64,000 bases of DNA. Source: JACVRW01 sp963827065 (GTDB taxonomy: Bacteria > Actinomycetota > Thermoleophilia > Solirubrobacterales > Thermoleophilaceae). Both the position numbers and the translations under genes were made by a program. Below, piece by piece: positions 45,452 to 53,263 of the stretch. Numbering within the stretch: the first letter of the stretch is position 1; every line of letters starts with the position of its first letter. Where the stretch lies: assembly GCA_963827065.1 (NCBI GenBank), contig CAWGZM010000001.1, positions 62,001 through 126,000 of the forward strand. The letters are read 5' to 3'. The notes under the pieces were generated by a model. It worked only from the letters and a program-made list of their open reading frames with translations. It ran no database searches and was not told the origin of the DNA.

Positions 45452-46612
45452 ATGATCGATTTCGAACTGACAGATGAACAGCGGCTCATTCGCGAGACCG
45501 CCCGCGACTTCGCCGATGGCGAGATCGTCCCCCGTGCCCGTGACAACGACCGCAACGAGCACTTTGACACCGAGCTCGTGCAGAAGATCGCCGACATGGG
45601 CTTCCTCGGCGCGATCGTGCCGGAGGAGTACGGCGGCCGCGGCGTCGACTACCGCACCTACGGGCTGATCGTCGAGGAGATCGGGCGCGGCTGCTCGGCC
45701 ATGCGCACGGTGGTCTCGGTGGTGACCTCGCTTGTCTGCTCGTCGATCGTCCGCTGGGGCAGCGAGGAGCAGAAGCAGGAGTGGCTGCCGAAGCTCTGCT
45801 CGGGGGAGGCGCTCGGCTGCTTCGGCCTGACCGAGCCCGACACCGGCTCCGACGCCTCGAACCTGAAGACGCGCGCCGAGAAGATCGACGGCGGCTGGCG
45901 ACTCAACGGCGGAAAGATGTGGATCTCGCTCGGCAACTACGCGAAGCTCGCGCTGATCTTCGCCCAGACCGATCCCGAGCTGAAGCACCGCGGGATCGCA
46001 TGCTTCCTCGTGCCGACCGACAGCGAGGGCTTCTCGACTCAGGAGATCCACGGGAAGCTCGGGCTCAAGGGGTCCGACACGGCGTCGCTCGGGCTCGACG
46101 GCGTCGAGGTGCCCGACTCGGCGCTCATGGGCGAAGTCGGCGACGGCTTCAAGATCGCGATGTCGGCGCTCGACTCGGGGCGCTACAGCGTCGCGGCCGG
46201 CTGCGTCGGGATCTGCCAGGGCTCGGTCGAGGCATCGGTCGCGTACGCGAAGGAGCGCACGCAGTTCGACCGCCCGATCGCCTCGTTCCAGCTCGTGCAG
46301 GAGCTGATCGCCGACATGGTCGTCGAGACCGAGGCGGCGCGCGGGCTCGTCTGGCGCGCCGGCTGGACGAAGGACACCGGGAAGCCGAGCACGACGGAGA
46401 CCTCTGTCGCGAAGCTGTACGCCACCGAGGCGGCGGTGCGCTGCGCCAACAACGCCATCCAGGTGCACGGGGGCTCCGGCTATGTCGATGACTACCCCGT
46501 CGAGCGCTACCTGCGCGACGCGCGCGTGACAACGCTGTACGAGGGCACCTCGCAGATCCAGAAGCTGATCATCGGGCGCGCGGTGACCGGCGTGAACGCG
46601 ATGGTCCCGTGA
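45452..46612 (+). CDS. Acyl-CoA dehydrogenase
   Basis: 386 residues from ATG 45452. DFELTDEQRLIRETARDFAD opens the family; CFGLTEPDTGSDASNLKTRA and WISLGNYAKLALIFAQTD form the FAD/substrate region, SYVAYAKERTQFDRP-type segment is VAYAKERTQFDRPIASFQLV, and QVHGGSGYVDDYPVERYLRD and LYEGTSQIQKLIIGR hold the FAD contacts and the catalytic glutamate. It oxidises acyl-CoA to enoyl-CoA with electron transfer flavoprotein. Its stop overlaps the hydratase start (GTGA), the first of two couplings in a beta-oxidation operon. Confidence 0.95.
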   Translation: MIDFELTDEQRLIRETARDFADGEIVPRARDNDRNEHFDTELVQKIADMGFLGAIVPEEYGGRGVDYRTYGLIVEEIGRGCSAMRTVVSVVTSLVCSSIVRWGSEEQKQEWLPKLCSGEALGCFGLTEPDTGSDASNLKTRAEKIDGGWRLNGGKMWISLGNYAKLALIFAQTDPELKHRGIACFLVPTDSEGFSTQEIHGKLGLKGSDTASLGLDGVEVPDSALMGEVGDGFKIAMSALDSGRYSVAAGCVGICQGSVEASVAYAKERTQFDRPIASFQLVQELIADMVVETEAARGLVWRAGWTKDTGKPSTTETSVAKLYATEAAVRCANNAIQVHGGSGYVDDYPVERYLRDARVTTLYEGTSQIQKLIIGRAVTGVNAMVP

Positions 46613-47376
46613 GCGTCATCCTCGCGGAGACGCACGGCGCCGTCGGCCTCGCCCGCCTGAACCGCCCCGACGCCCGCAACGCGCTGTCCCCGGAGCTGTT
46701 GGAGGAACTCGCCGCCGTCTGCGAGCGCTGGGACGCGGACGAGGAGATCCGCTGCATCGTTATCGCGGGCAGCGACGAGTGGTTCGCCGCGGGGGCCGAC
46801 ATCAGGGCGATGGCGACGCGCACGCTCGTCGAGACGCTCACGGCGCCGGCGGCGCGCTTCTGGGAGCGGCTGGCCGGGGTGCGCACGCCGCTCATCGCGG
46901 CTGTGTCCGGCTTCGCACTCGGCGGCGGCTGTGAGCTCGCGCTCAGCTGCGACATGATTGTTGCCTCGGAGACAGCCGAGTTCGGCCAGCCGGAGATCCT
47001 GCTCGGGATCATCCCCGGCGGCGGCGGGACACAGCGGCTCGCCCGTGTGATCGGGAAGCAGCGCGCGATGGAGCTCGTGCTCACCGGGAGGCGGATCAGC
47101 GCCGAGGAGGCGCGCTCGTTCGGGATCGTCAACAGCGTCGCCGCCAAGACGGAGTGGCTCGACACGGCGCTCGAGCTCGCCGACGTGGTCGCCCGCCGGC
47201 CGCCGCTCGCCGTGCGCTTCGGCAAACAGGCCGTGCTCGCCGCCGAGGAGATGCCGCTCAGCGCCGGCCTCTCCCAGGAGCGGCGCCTCTACGAGCTGGC
47301 GATGGCGACCGAGGATCGCGTCGAGGGGATGAACGCGTTCCTCGAGAAGCGCAAGCCGGAGTTCCGCGGGCGGTGA
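46609..47376 (+). CDS. Enoyl-CoA hydratase/isomerase family protein
   Basis: 255 residues from GTG 46609, overlapping the dehydrogenase stop. Crotonase-fold landmarks: LARLNRPDARNALSPELLEE, FAAGADIRAMA (oxyanion hole), ALGGGCELALSCDMIVASET and FGQPEILLGIIPGGGGTQRL with both catalytic glutamates in the hydratase positions, then RRISAEEARSFGIVNSV. It adds water to trans-2-enoyl-CoA. Downstream it overlaps the 3-hydroxyacyl-CoA dehydrogenase gene by GTGA. Confidence 0.95.
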   Translation: MSVILAETHGAVGLARLNRPDARNALSPELLEELAAVCERWDADEEIRCIVIAGSDEWFAAGADIRAMATRTLVETLTAPAARFWERLAGVRTPLIAAVSGFALGGGCELALSCDMIVASETAEFGQPEILLGIIPGGGGTQRLARVIGKQRAMELVLTGRRISAEEARSFGIVNSVAAKTEWLDTALELADVVARRPPLAVRFGKQAVLAAEEMPLSAGLSQERRLYELAMATEDRVEGMNAFLEKRKPEFRGR

Positions 47377-48893
47377 GGCCGGACACGATCGGCGTCGTCG
47401 GCGCCGGCACGATGGGCGCGGGCATCGCCCAGCTGGGCGCGGCCGCGGGCATGCGCACGCTGCTCCACGACCCGGTCGACGAGGCGCTCGAGCGGGGCTC
47501 GTTCGCCGTGCGGCGCGGGCTCGCGAAGTGGGTCGAGAAGGGCCGCGCGAGCGACGACGCGTCGGGCCTGCTCGAGCCGGTGGCCTCGCTCGACGAGCTG
47601 TCGCCATGCGAGCTCGTGATCGAGGCCGCCCCGGAGCGGCCCGAGCTGAAGCGCGAGCTGTTCGCGCGGCTCTCGGAGGTGTGCGCGGAGGAGACCGTGC
47701 TCGCCACGAACACGTCCTCGATCCCCGTCACGTCGCTGGCCGGCTCGGCGGCGCGGCCCGAGAACGTCGTCGGCATGCACTTCTTCAACCCGCCGCCGCT
47801 GATGCGCCTGCTCGAGGTGATCCGCGCAGACCAGACCGGCGAGCGGGCGTTCGAAACGGCGCGTGTCACCGGCGAGGCGATGGGCAAGGAGGTAATCGTC
47901 GCCGCCGACGGCCCCGGCTTCCTCGTCAACCGCTGCGGCCGGCCGTTCAGCGGCGAGGGGCTGCGCCTTCTGCAGGAGCGCGTCGCGACCCACGAGCAGA
48001 TCGACCGCATCTGCCGGCTCGGCGGCGGCTTCCGGATGGGCCCCTTCGAGCTGATGGACCTGGTCGGGATCGACGTGGGCTTCGAGGTCGCGAAGTCGTT
48101 CAACGAGCTGTCCTTCGGCGAGCCGCGCTGGCGGCCGAGCCCGCTGCAGGCACGCATGGTCGCCGCCGGCCGGCTCGGCCGCAAGACGGGCCGCGGCTGG
48201 TACGAGTACGCGGAGGACGGGTCGTACCGCCCGGCCGATCCCGCGCCGCCGGAGCGCTCGAATGCAAGACCTGACCCCGTCGCCGTACTCGGTGACGGTC
48301 CGGTCGCGGAGTCGCTGCGCGAGCGGGCGCGGCATGCCGGCATCGAGCTACGCGAGGGCGGCCCGGCCGAGCTCGTCGTCGACGCGGGCGTTGAGCCGCA
48401 TGCCTCGCTGCCTGGCGGTGCGCCGCTCCTCGTGTTGTGCGCCGGCCGGAGCCTCGCAGCGCGGGGCGAGCCGGCTGCGGCCGGCTTCCACCTGCTGCCG
48501 GTGACGGAAGCCGCGCTCGTGGAGCTGACGCGGCTCCCGAGCACGCCGGCGTTCGCGGCCGAGGCCGCCGAGGGGTTCTTCGCGGCGCTCGGCCTCGCCT
48601 CCGAGTGGGTCGAGGACGCGCCCGGGCTCGTGCTCGGCCGCATCGTCGCCCAGCTCGTCAACGAAGCGGCATTTGCGATCGCCGAGGGCGTCGGCTCCGC
48701 GCAGGACGTCGATACCGGCCTCGAGCTCGGGCTCTCTCACCCGCGCGGGCCGGTCGCCTGGAGCGAGGCGCTCGGGCTCCCCCACGTCCTCGCGATCCTC
48801 GACGGCCTCTGGGCCGAGCGCCGCGAGGAGCGCTACCGGGCGGCTCCACTGCTTCGCCGCGAAGCGAGTCTCGGGCGTAGCCTTCGCGGGTGA
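47373..48893 (+). CDS. 3-hydroxyacyl-CoA dehydrogenase with duplicated C-terminal domain
   Basis: 506 residues from GTG 47373. The NAD-binding domain (IGVVGAGTMGAGIAQLGAAA, VIEAAPERPELKRELFARL, ATNTSSIPVTSLA, GMHFFNPPPLMRLLEVIRAD with the catalytic His) is followed by the substrate domain (ADGPGFLVNRC, GGGFRMGPFELMDLVGIDVG, RKTGRGWYEY). A second half (residues about 300-500) repeats a degenerate NAD-domain (VAVLGDGPVAESLRERARHA) and a second 3HCDH C-terminal domain (APGLVLGRIVAQLVNEAAFA, LGLSHPRGPVAWSEALGLPH). This tandem form is known in PaaC/PaaH-like proteins. It oxidises 3-hydroxyacyl-CoA with NAD. Confidence 0.9.
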   Translation: MRPDTIGVVGAGTMGAGIAQLGAAAGMRTLLHDPVDEALERGSFAVRRGLAKWVEKGRASDDASGLLEPVASLDELSPCELVIEAAPERPELKRELFARLSEVCAEETVLATNTSSIPVTSLAGSAARPENVVGMHFFNPPPLMRLLEVIRADQTGERAFETARVTGEAMGKEVIVAADGPGFLVNRCGRPFSGEGLRLLQERVATHEQIDRICRLGGGFRMGPFELMDLVGIDVGFEVAKSFNELSFGEPRWRPSPLQARMVAAGRLGRKTGRGWYEYAEDGSYRPADPAPPERSNARPDPVAVLGDGPVAESLRERARHAGIELREGGPAELVVDAGVEPHASLPGGAPLLVLCAGRSLAARGEPAAAGFHLLPVTEAALVELTRLPSTPAFAAEAAEGFFAALGLASEWVEDAPGLVLGRIVAQLVNEAAFAIAEGVGSAQDVDTGLELGLSHPRGPVAWSEALGLPHVLAILDGLWAERREERYRAAPLLRREASLGRSLRG

Positions 48894-48894
48894 C

Positions 48895-49212
48895 GTGGCG
48901 ACCGCCGACCTCACCATCCTCGCCCTCGGCCGCTCCGACGTCAGCGCGAGCGGCTACATCGCCGAGATCCAGCGCAAGCTCGCCCGTCAGGAGCGCGTGC
49001 GCTACCGGATGCACGCGATGGGGACGTCGCTCGAGGGCTCGACCGAGGACATCCTGGCGGTCGTCGGCGAGCTGCACGCGCTGCCGTTCGAGCAGGGCGT
49101 CCCGCGCGTCTACACCGTCCTGAAGCTCGACGAGCGCCGCGACCGCCCCGGGCAGACCCTTGACGACAAGGTGCGCTCGGTGGAGGACCGGCTGGGCGGC
49201 GAGGACATCTAG
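48895..49212 (+). CDS. MTH1187/YkoF-type thiamine-binding protein
   Basis: 105 residues from GTG 48895, one base after the previous stop. ADLTILALGRSDVSASGYIA EIQRKLARQERVRYRMHAMG TSLEGSTEDILAVVGELHAL and RVYTVLKLDERRD match the MTH1187 family, whose two ferredoxin-like folds can bind thiamine or hydroxymethylpyrimidine. No enzymatic motif. It is the last gene of the beta-oxidation operon, but a functional link is not apparent from sequence. Confidence 0.85.
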   Translation: MATADLTILALGRSDVSASGYIAEIQRKLARQERVRYRMHAMGTSLEGSTEDILAVVGELHALPFEQGVPRVYTVLKLDERRDRPGQTLDDKVRSVEDRLGGEDI

Positions 49213-49308
49213 GCGCAGGCCCCGTCCGGCGAACGATCTTCGGGCGTTGCGGTTCTTCTCGAAGAATCTTTTGCGACGCCCGCTCTCGATAACCGGAATC
49301 CGGGCCGC

Positions 49309-49349
49309 CGTCCTGACTTGTGCACCCAATGGGTGCCTAATCCAGGACG
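49309..49349. other. Two-part inverted repeat, possible structured RNA or terminator
   Basis: CGTCCTG (49309-49315) pairs with CAGGACG (49343-49349), and inside it GCACCC AAT GGGTGC (49322-49336) forms a perfect 6-bp hairpin with a 3-base loop. The two stems are separated by six-base bulges (ACTTGT and CTAATC). A further 6-bp inverted repeat TTCGGC/GCCGAA follows (about 49358-49377). The surrounding 310 bases (49213-49524) hold no gene, so this is the only clear structure between two convergent genes. Confidence 0.4.
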
Positions 49350-49524
49350 GTGCGCGATTTCGGCGGACCGCAGCCGAACAATTGTCGATCCGGCGCACTT
49401 ACCGCGACCGTCGAACGGCACCCCCCTTCCCCAGCCCCTCCGCGCCAGCGACCCGGGGAATCCGGCCGGGGAGCGCAGCGATACGAGTCGCCCGGCTGCG
49501 CGCGTTCCGCAGGAAGGCGACGCG

Positions 49525-50700
49525 CTATAGCTCGGCGAGCGCCTCGAGGAGGCGGTCGACCTCGTCCTCGCTCGTGTAGTGGAGGAAGCCGACCCGCACG
49601 GCTCCGCCGTCCTCGAGTCCGAGCGCGCGCATCGGCTCGAGCGCGTAGTAGTTGCCGTCCCAGACGTAGATGCCGCGCTCGCCGAGCGCCTCCGACACCT
49701 CGCGCGGGTGGCGGCCGTCGACGTTGAAGCAGAAGGTCGGCGTGCGGCCCTCGACCCCGCGGATCCCGTAGAGCCTCAGCTTCTCCGGCAGCCCGGCGAG
49801 AAAACGCTTGGCGAGATCGGTCTCGTGCCCCTGGATGCGCTCGAACGCCATGTCGAGCTCGCCGTCGCCGAGCGACCGCAGGTAGTCGATCGCCGCAACC
49901 GTGCCGGCGATCCCCTCGTGCGACAGGGTGCCCGTCTCGAAGCGGTGGCCGGGCGGCTCCTCCGCCGCCGGCCGCACCCGATCCGCCGGCAGGTTTGCGG
50001 CGAGGTCGGGGCGAATCGCCGCGATCCCGATGTGCGGCCCGAAGAACTTGTAGGGCGAGCAGAGCAGGACGTCGAGCCCGATCTCGCTCGCGCGCAGACG
50101 TTCGTGCGGCGCGAGGTGGACGCCGTCGGCCCAGGCAAGAGCGCCCACCCGGTGTGCCGCGGCGGCGATTCTCGCTGCGTCCGGGATCGAGCCGACCGCG
50201 TTCGACGCGAGCGTGAACGCCACGACCCGGGTGCGCTCGCCGAGCAGTGTCTCGAGCGCGTCGACGTCGAGCGTCACGTCCTCCGTGCGGATCGGGGCGG
50301 TCCGGACGACCAGGTTGCGGTCCTGGGCGATGAGCAGCCACGGCGAGACGTTCGCGTCGTGGTCGAGCGCGGTGACCACGATCTCGTCACCCGGCTCGAG
50401 CGTGCGCGCGACTGCGTGGGCGAGCAGGAAGTTGAGCGTCGTCATGTTCGCCCCGAAGGCGATGCCGTCCGGCTCGCCCCCCGTGAACTCGGCCGCGGCG
50501 GACCGCCCGCGCTCGATCAGCTCGTCCGACGCCGCCGATGTCGGAAAGGCGCCGCCGAGGTTCGCGTTGGAGCTGCGCAGATAGCCGTCGACCGCGTCGA
50601 GCACCTCCTGCGGCGTCTGCGACCCGCCCGGGCCGTCGAGGTAGGCGGCCCCGGAGGCAAGCGCCGGAAAACGCAGGCGAAGGGCATCGACGTCGAGCAC
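49525..50700 (-). CDS. Class V aminotransferase / cysteine desulfurase-like protein
   Basis: 391 residues from GTG 50700. DALRLRFPALASGAAYLDGP GGSQTPQEVLDAVDGYL begins the family; FGANMTTLNFLLAHAVART and VVTALDHDANVSPWLLIAQD form the large domain; LAWADGVHLAPHERL and VLLCSPYKFFGPHIGIAAIR contain the PLP aspartate region and the Schiff-base lysine (SPYKFFG). VWDGNYYALEPMRALGL near the end is usual for the NifS-like 'cysteine desulfurase-like' subgroup. A cysteine corresponding to the SufS nucleophile is not obvious, so sulfur transfer is uncertain. Single gene. Confidence 0.85.
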   Translation of the reverse strand: MLDVDALRLRFPALASGAAYLDGPGGSQTPQEVLDAVDGYLRSSNANLGGAFPTSAASDELIERGRSAAAEFTGGEPDGIAFGANMTTLNFLLAHAVARTLEPGDEIVVTALDHDANVSPWLLIAQDRNLVVRTAPIRTEDVTLDVDALETLLGERTRVVAFTLASNAVGSIPDAARIAAAAHRVGALAWADGVHLAPHERLRASEIGLDVLLCSPYKFFGPHIGIAAIRPDLAANLPADRVRPAAEEPPGHRFETGTLSHEGIAGTVAAIDYLRSLGDGELDMAFERIQGHETDLAKRFLAGLPEKLRLYGIRGVEGRTPTFCFNVDGRHPREVSEALGERGIYVWDGNYYALEPMRALGLEDGGAVRVGFLHYTSEDEVDRLLEALAEL

Positions 50701-50748
50701 CGACGCGGACCCTAGCGAGGCGTTCTGGGACGGGTTAGCGTGGTCGTC

Positions 50749-51258
50749 GTGAGCGCAACCACACCGCCGCGCCGCCGTCAGCTGAACGCCCTGGAGCGCC
50801 GGGCCGAGAGCTTCATCCGCTCGAAGCCGGGCGCGTGGTTCTACATCCACGTCGCGAACCCGATCGACCGGATGCTGCTCAAGCACTCACGCGGGAGGGT
50901 CCACATCACCGTAGGACAGCAGGTCGGCCTCCTCGAGACGATCGGCGCTCGCAGCGGTGAGCCGCGGACGACACCGCTTCTCTACCTGCGAGACGGCGAC
51001 CGTGTCGTGCTGATCGCCTCCAAGGGCGGGGCCCCGCAACACCCCGCCTGGCTCCACAACCTGCGCGCCGAACAGCACGTGCGCTTCACAGCCCCCGACG
51101 GCCTCACGGGCCGGTACGTCGCCCGTGAGGCCGAGGGAGCGGAGCGCGAGCGGCTCTGGGAGGAGGCCGTCGACTACTACGCCGGCTATCTCAGCTACCG
51201 CGAGCGCGCCGGCTCGAGGGTCATACCGGTGGTGGTGCTCGAGCCCGCCTCGTCCTGA
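50749..51258 (+). CDS. F420-dependent nitroreductase/quinone reductase (Ddn family)
   Basis: 169 residues from GTG 50749 (a GTG at 50740 is also possible). FIRSKPGAWFYIHVANPIDR, RVHITVGQQVGLLETIGARS GEPRTTPLLYL, VVLIASKGGAPQHPAWLHNL and VARE are the Ddn signature; the split-barrel fold binds deazaflavin F420. Such enzymes reduce quinones or nitro compounds with F420H2 and are typical of actinobacteria. The last 64 bases overlap the 3' end of the convergent MFS gene. Confidence 0.9.
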   Translation: MSATTPPRRRQLNALERRAESFIRSKPGAWFYIHVANPIDRMLLKHSRGRVHITVGQQVGLLETIGARSGEPRTTPLLYLRDGDRVVLIASKGGAPQHPAWLHNLRAEQHVRFTAPDGLTGRYVAREAEGAERERLWEEAVDYYAGYLSYRERAGSRVIPVVVLEPASS

Positions 51259-52625
51259 GTGGGCGACGGCCGGCCCGGTATCAGCAGCGCGGACAGCGCT
51301 CCGACCGCAAGCACCGCCGCCCCGACCCAAACGGCCGGCACGAGCCCGTCGACGAACTGCTCCGGAGAGCCGAAGCCGCCCGCGCCGGCGAACACCGTGG
51401 CCAGCACGGCGACGCCGAGCACGCCGCCGACCTCGCGGATCGCGTTCGTCGCGCCGGACGCCTGGCCGGCCTGGTCCGCCCGCACCGAGCTGAGAACGGC
51501 GTTGGCCGCCGGCGCGAACACGAGCGCCATGCCCGAACCCGCCATGACGAAGGCGGGCACGAGCGCGCTGTAGGCAACGTCCGGCTCGGTCACCGCGGCG
51601 AGCCACGCCAGACCGGCCGCCTGCAGCGTCAGCCCCGCCACCATCAGCGGCCGCGAGCCGATCCGGTCAGACAGCAACCCGGCGATGGGCGCTACGAAGA
51701 TCGGCATCGCCGTCCAGGGCAGCGTCCGCAGCCCGGCCTCGAGAGGTGAGTAGCCCTGCGCGACCTGGAAGAACTGCGCCAGCAGGAAGATCGAGCCGAA
51801 GCTGCCGAAGAACATCGCGAGCGAGACGACGTTCGTGGCCGCGAAGCCGCGGTTGCGGAAGAAGCGCATCGGCAGCATCGGCGCCGGAGCGCGCAGCTCC
51901 CAGGCTACGAAGGCCGCGAGCAGCACGATCCCGGTGCCGATCGAGGTGAGCACCATCGTGCTCGTCCAGCCGAGCGCCTGGGCGCGCACGATGCCGAGCA
52001 CCACACCGAACAGGCCCGTGCTCGCGAGGGCGACGCCCCAGCCGTCGAGCCTCCCGCTCGGCCCGTGGCTCTCGCGCAGCATCGCGATCGCGGTGGGCGC
52101 GAGCGCGATCCCGATCGGGACGTTCAGCCAGAAGATCCACTGCCAGGAGAAGCCCTCGACGACCGCACCGCCGACCACGGGACCGAGGGCCACCCCAAGG
52201 CCCGAGACGCCCGACCAAATGCCGAGCGCGAGACCACGCTTGTCCCGGGTGAACGCCTCGCTCAAGAGCGTGAGGGTGAGGGGCGTGACTATCGCCGCGC
52301 CGAATCCCTGAACGGCGCGCGAAGCGATCAGCACCTCGGTCGTCGAGGACAGGGCGGCCGCCGCCGAGGCCACCGTGAACACGACGAGGCCCGCGGCGAA
52401 CATCGTCCTGCGGCCGAAGCGGTCCCCGAGCGCCGCGCCGGTCAGAAGGAACACGGCAAAGCTGAGCGTGTACGCGTTGACGGTCCACTCGAGCTCCTCT
52501 AGCGTGGCGCCGAGGTCCTCGCGGATGCTGACGAGGGCATTGGTCACGACGAGGTTGTCGAGCGTGACCATGAAGAGCGCGACCGAGACGATCGCGAGGG
52601 TCCAGATGCTGCGCGTGCGTTCCAT
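51195..52625 (-). CDS. MFS efflux transporter, DHA2 (14-TM) type
   Basis: 476 residues from ATG 52625, chosen because GAGGAG lies about eight bases upstream. Fourteen predicted helices: helix 1 LAIVSVALFMVTLDNLVVTN contains the DHA2 'D' motif, LDNLVV; the motif-A loop is GAALGDRFGRRTMFAAGL; motif C GIWSGVSGLGVALGPVVGG is present. It is an H+-antiport drug or metabolite exporter in the inner membrane. The gene upstream on the same strand is a TetR regulator, and matching operators precede both genes, so the exporter is likely repressed by it. Confidence 0.9.
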   Translation of the reverse strand: MERTRSIWTLAIVSVALFMVTLDNLVVTNALVSIREDLGATLEELEWTVNAYTLSFAVFLLTGAALGDRFGRRTMFAAGLVVFTVASAAAALSSTTEVLIASRAVQGFGAAIVTPLTLTLLSEAFTRDKRGLALGIWSGVSGLGVALGPVVGGAVVEGFSWQWIFWLNVPIGIALAPTAIAMLRESHGPSGRLDGWGVALASTGLFGVVLGIVRAQALGWTSTMVLTSIGTGIVLLAAFVAWELRAPAPMLPMRFFRNRGFAATNVVSLAMFFGSFGSIFLLAQFFQVAQGYSPLEAGLRTLPWTAMPIFVAPIAGLLSDRIGSRPLMVAGLTLQAAGLAWLAAVTEPDVAYSALVPAFVMAGSGMALVFAPAANAVLSSVRADQAGQASGATNAIREVGGVLGVAVLATVFAGAGGFGSPEQFVDGLVPAVWVGAAVLAVGALSALLIPGRPSPTQDEAGSSTTTGMTLEPARSR

Positions 52626-52651
52626 GTCGGTCAGCTCCTCGGTGATTTGAT

Positions 52652-52665
52652 TGATTGACCTATCA
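52652..52665 (-). promoter_or_regulatory. Putative TetR operator, upstream of the MFS gene
   Basis: On the minus strand this reads TGATAGGTCAATCA, 26 bases before the MFS ATG at 52625. It differs at one base from the site upstream of the TetR gene (53250-53263) and is nearly palindromic (TGATNN-NNATCA type). Such a pair, one per promoter, is the usual arrangement for an autoregulated TetR. Confidence 0.6.
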
Positions 52666-52689
52666 TTTCGGTGCGAAAAAAAGAGAGCC

Positions 52690-53235
52690 TCAGTCCGGCT
52701 CGATCGGCGTGTACTCATCCGGCAGGTCGAGCGCCGCCACCACGTTCAGGTACATCCCGACGGCCACGAACTCGAGCGCCCTTTCGCGCGACACGCCGGC
52801 TACGCGCTCGACGTGATCGATCACGCCGAGGAACTCCCTGCGCGCGGTATCCCGCAGCGCCGGGTCGCCCGCCGCGGCGGCGTGCGACTGCATCTGGACG
52901 ACGATCTCGTCGCGTTCCTCGAGCAGCTGCGTGTAGGCCCGCCCCATCGCCTCCAGCCGCTCCTCGGGGTCGGCGAGACCGCGGGCCGCATCGGTGAAGG
53001 CATCGCGGATGTGGCCGACAACGTGCGCCACCGTCGCCACGAAGAGCTCGTGCTTGTTGGGGAACAGCGCGTAGATGTAGGGCTGCGAGATGCCGGCCCG
53101 CTTGGCGATCGCGCCGGTGCTGGCCGCGTGGTAGCCGTGCTGAGCGAACTCGCGTACGGCGGCCCGGATCACCTGCTCGCGGCGCTCGCCCGAGCTCGCC
53201 CGGGCGCTGGGCTTGCGTGTCATCTCTGCCGCCAT
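52690..53235 (-). CDS. TetR family transcriptional regulator
   Basis: 181 residues from ATG 53235. The N-terminal DNA-binding domain is clear: REQVIRAAVREFAQHGYHAA STGAIAKRAGISQPYIYALF PNKHELF, the TetR helix-turn-helix with the 'YIYALFPNKHEL' recognition helix. The C-terminal half is helical with no family-specific motif. It is encoded just upstream of the MFS exporter on the same strand; 64 bases separate its stop from the exporter start. It probably represses the exporter and itself, and is released by an exported compound. Confidence 0.9.
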   Translation of the reverse strand: MAAEMTRKPSARASSGERREQVIRAAVREFAQHGYHAASTGAIAKRAGISQPYIYALFPNKHELFVATVAHVVGHIRDAFTDAARGLADPEERLEAMGRAYTQLLEERDEIVVQMQSHAAAAGDPALRDTARREFLGVIDHVERVAGVSRERALEFVAVGMYLNVVAALDLPDEYTPIEPD

Positions 53236-53249
53236 GGCAGCTACTTTAT

Positions 53250-53263
53250 TGATAGATCAATCA
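53250..53263. promoter_or_regulatory. Putative TetR operator, upstream of the TetR gene
   Basis: TGATAGATCAATCA, whose core ATTGATAGATCAAT (53248-53261) is a perfect palindrome. It begins 15 bases before the TetR ATG at 53235 and overlaps the stop codon of the aconitase gene (53261-53263). Confidence 0.6.
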
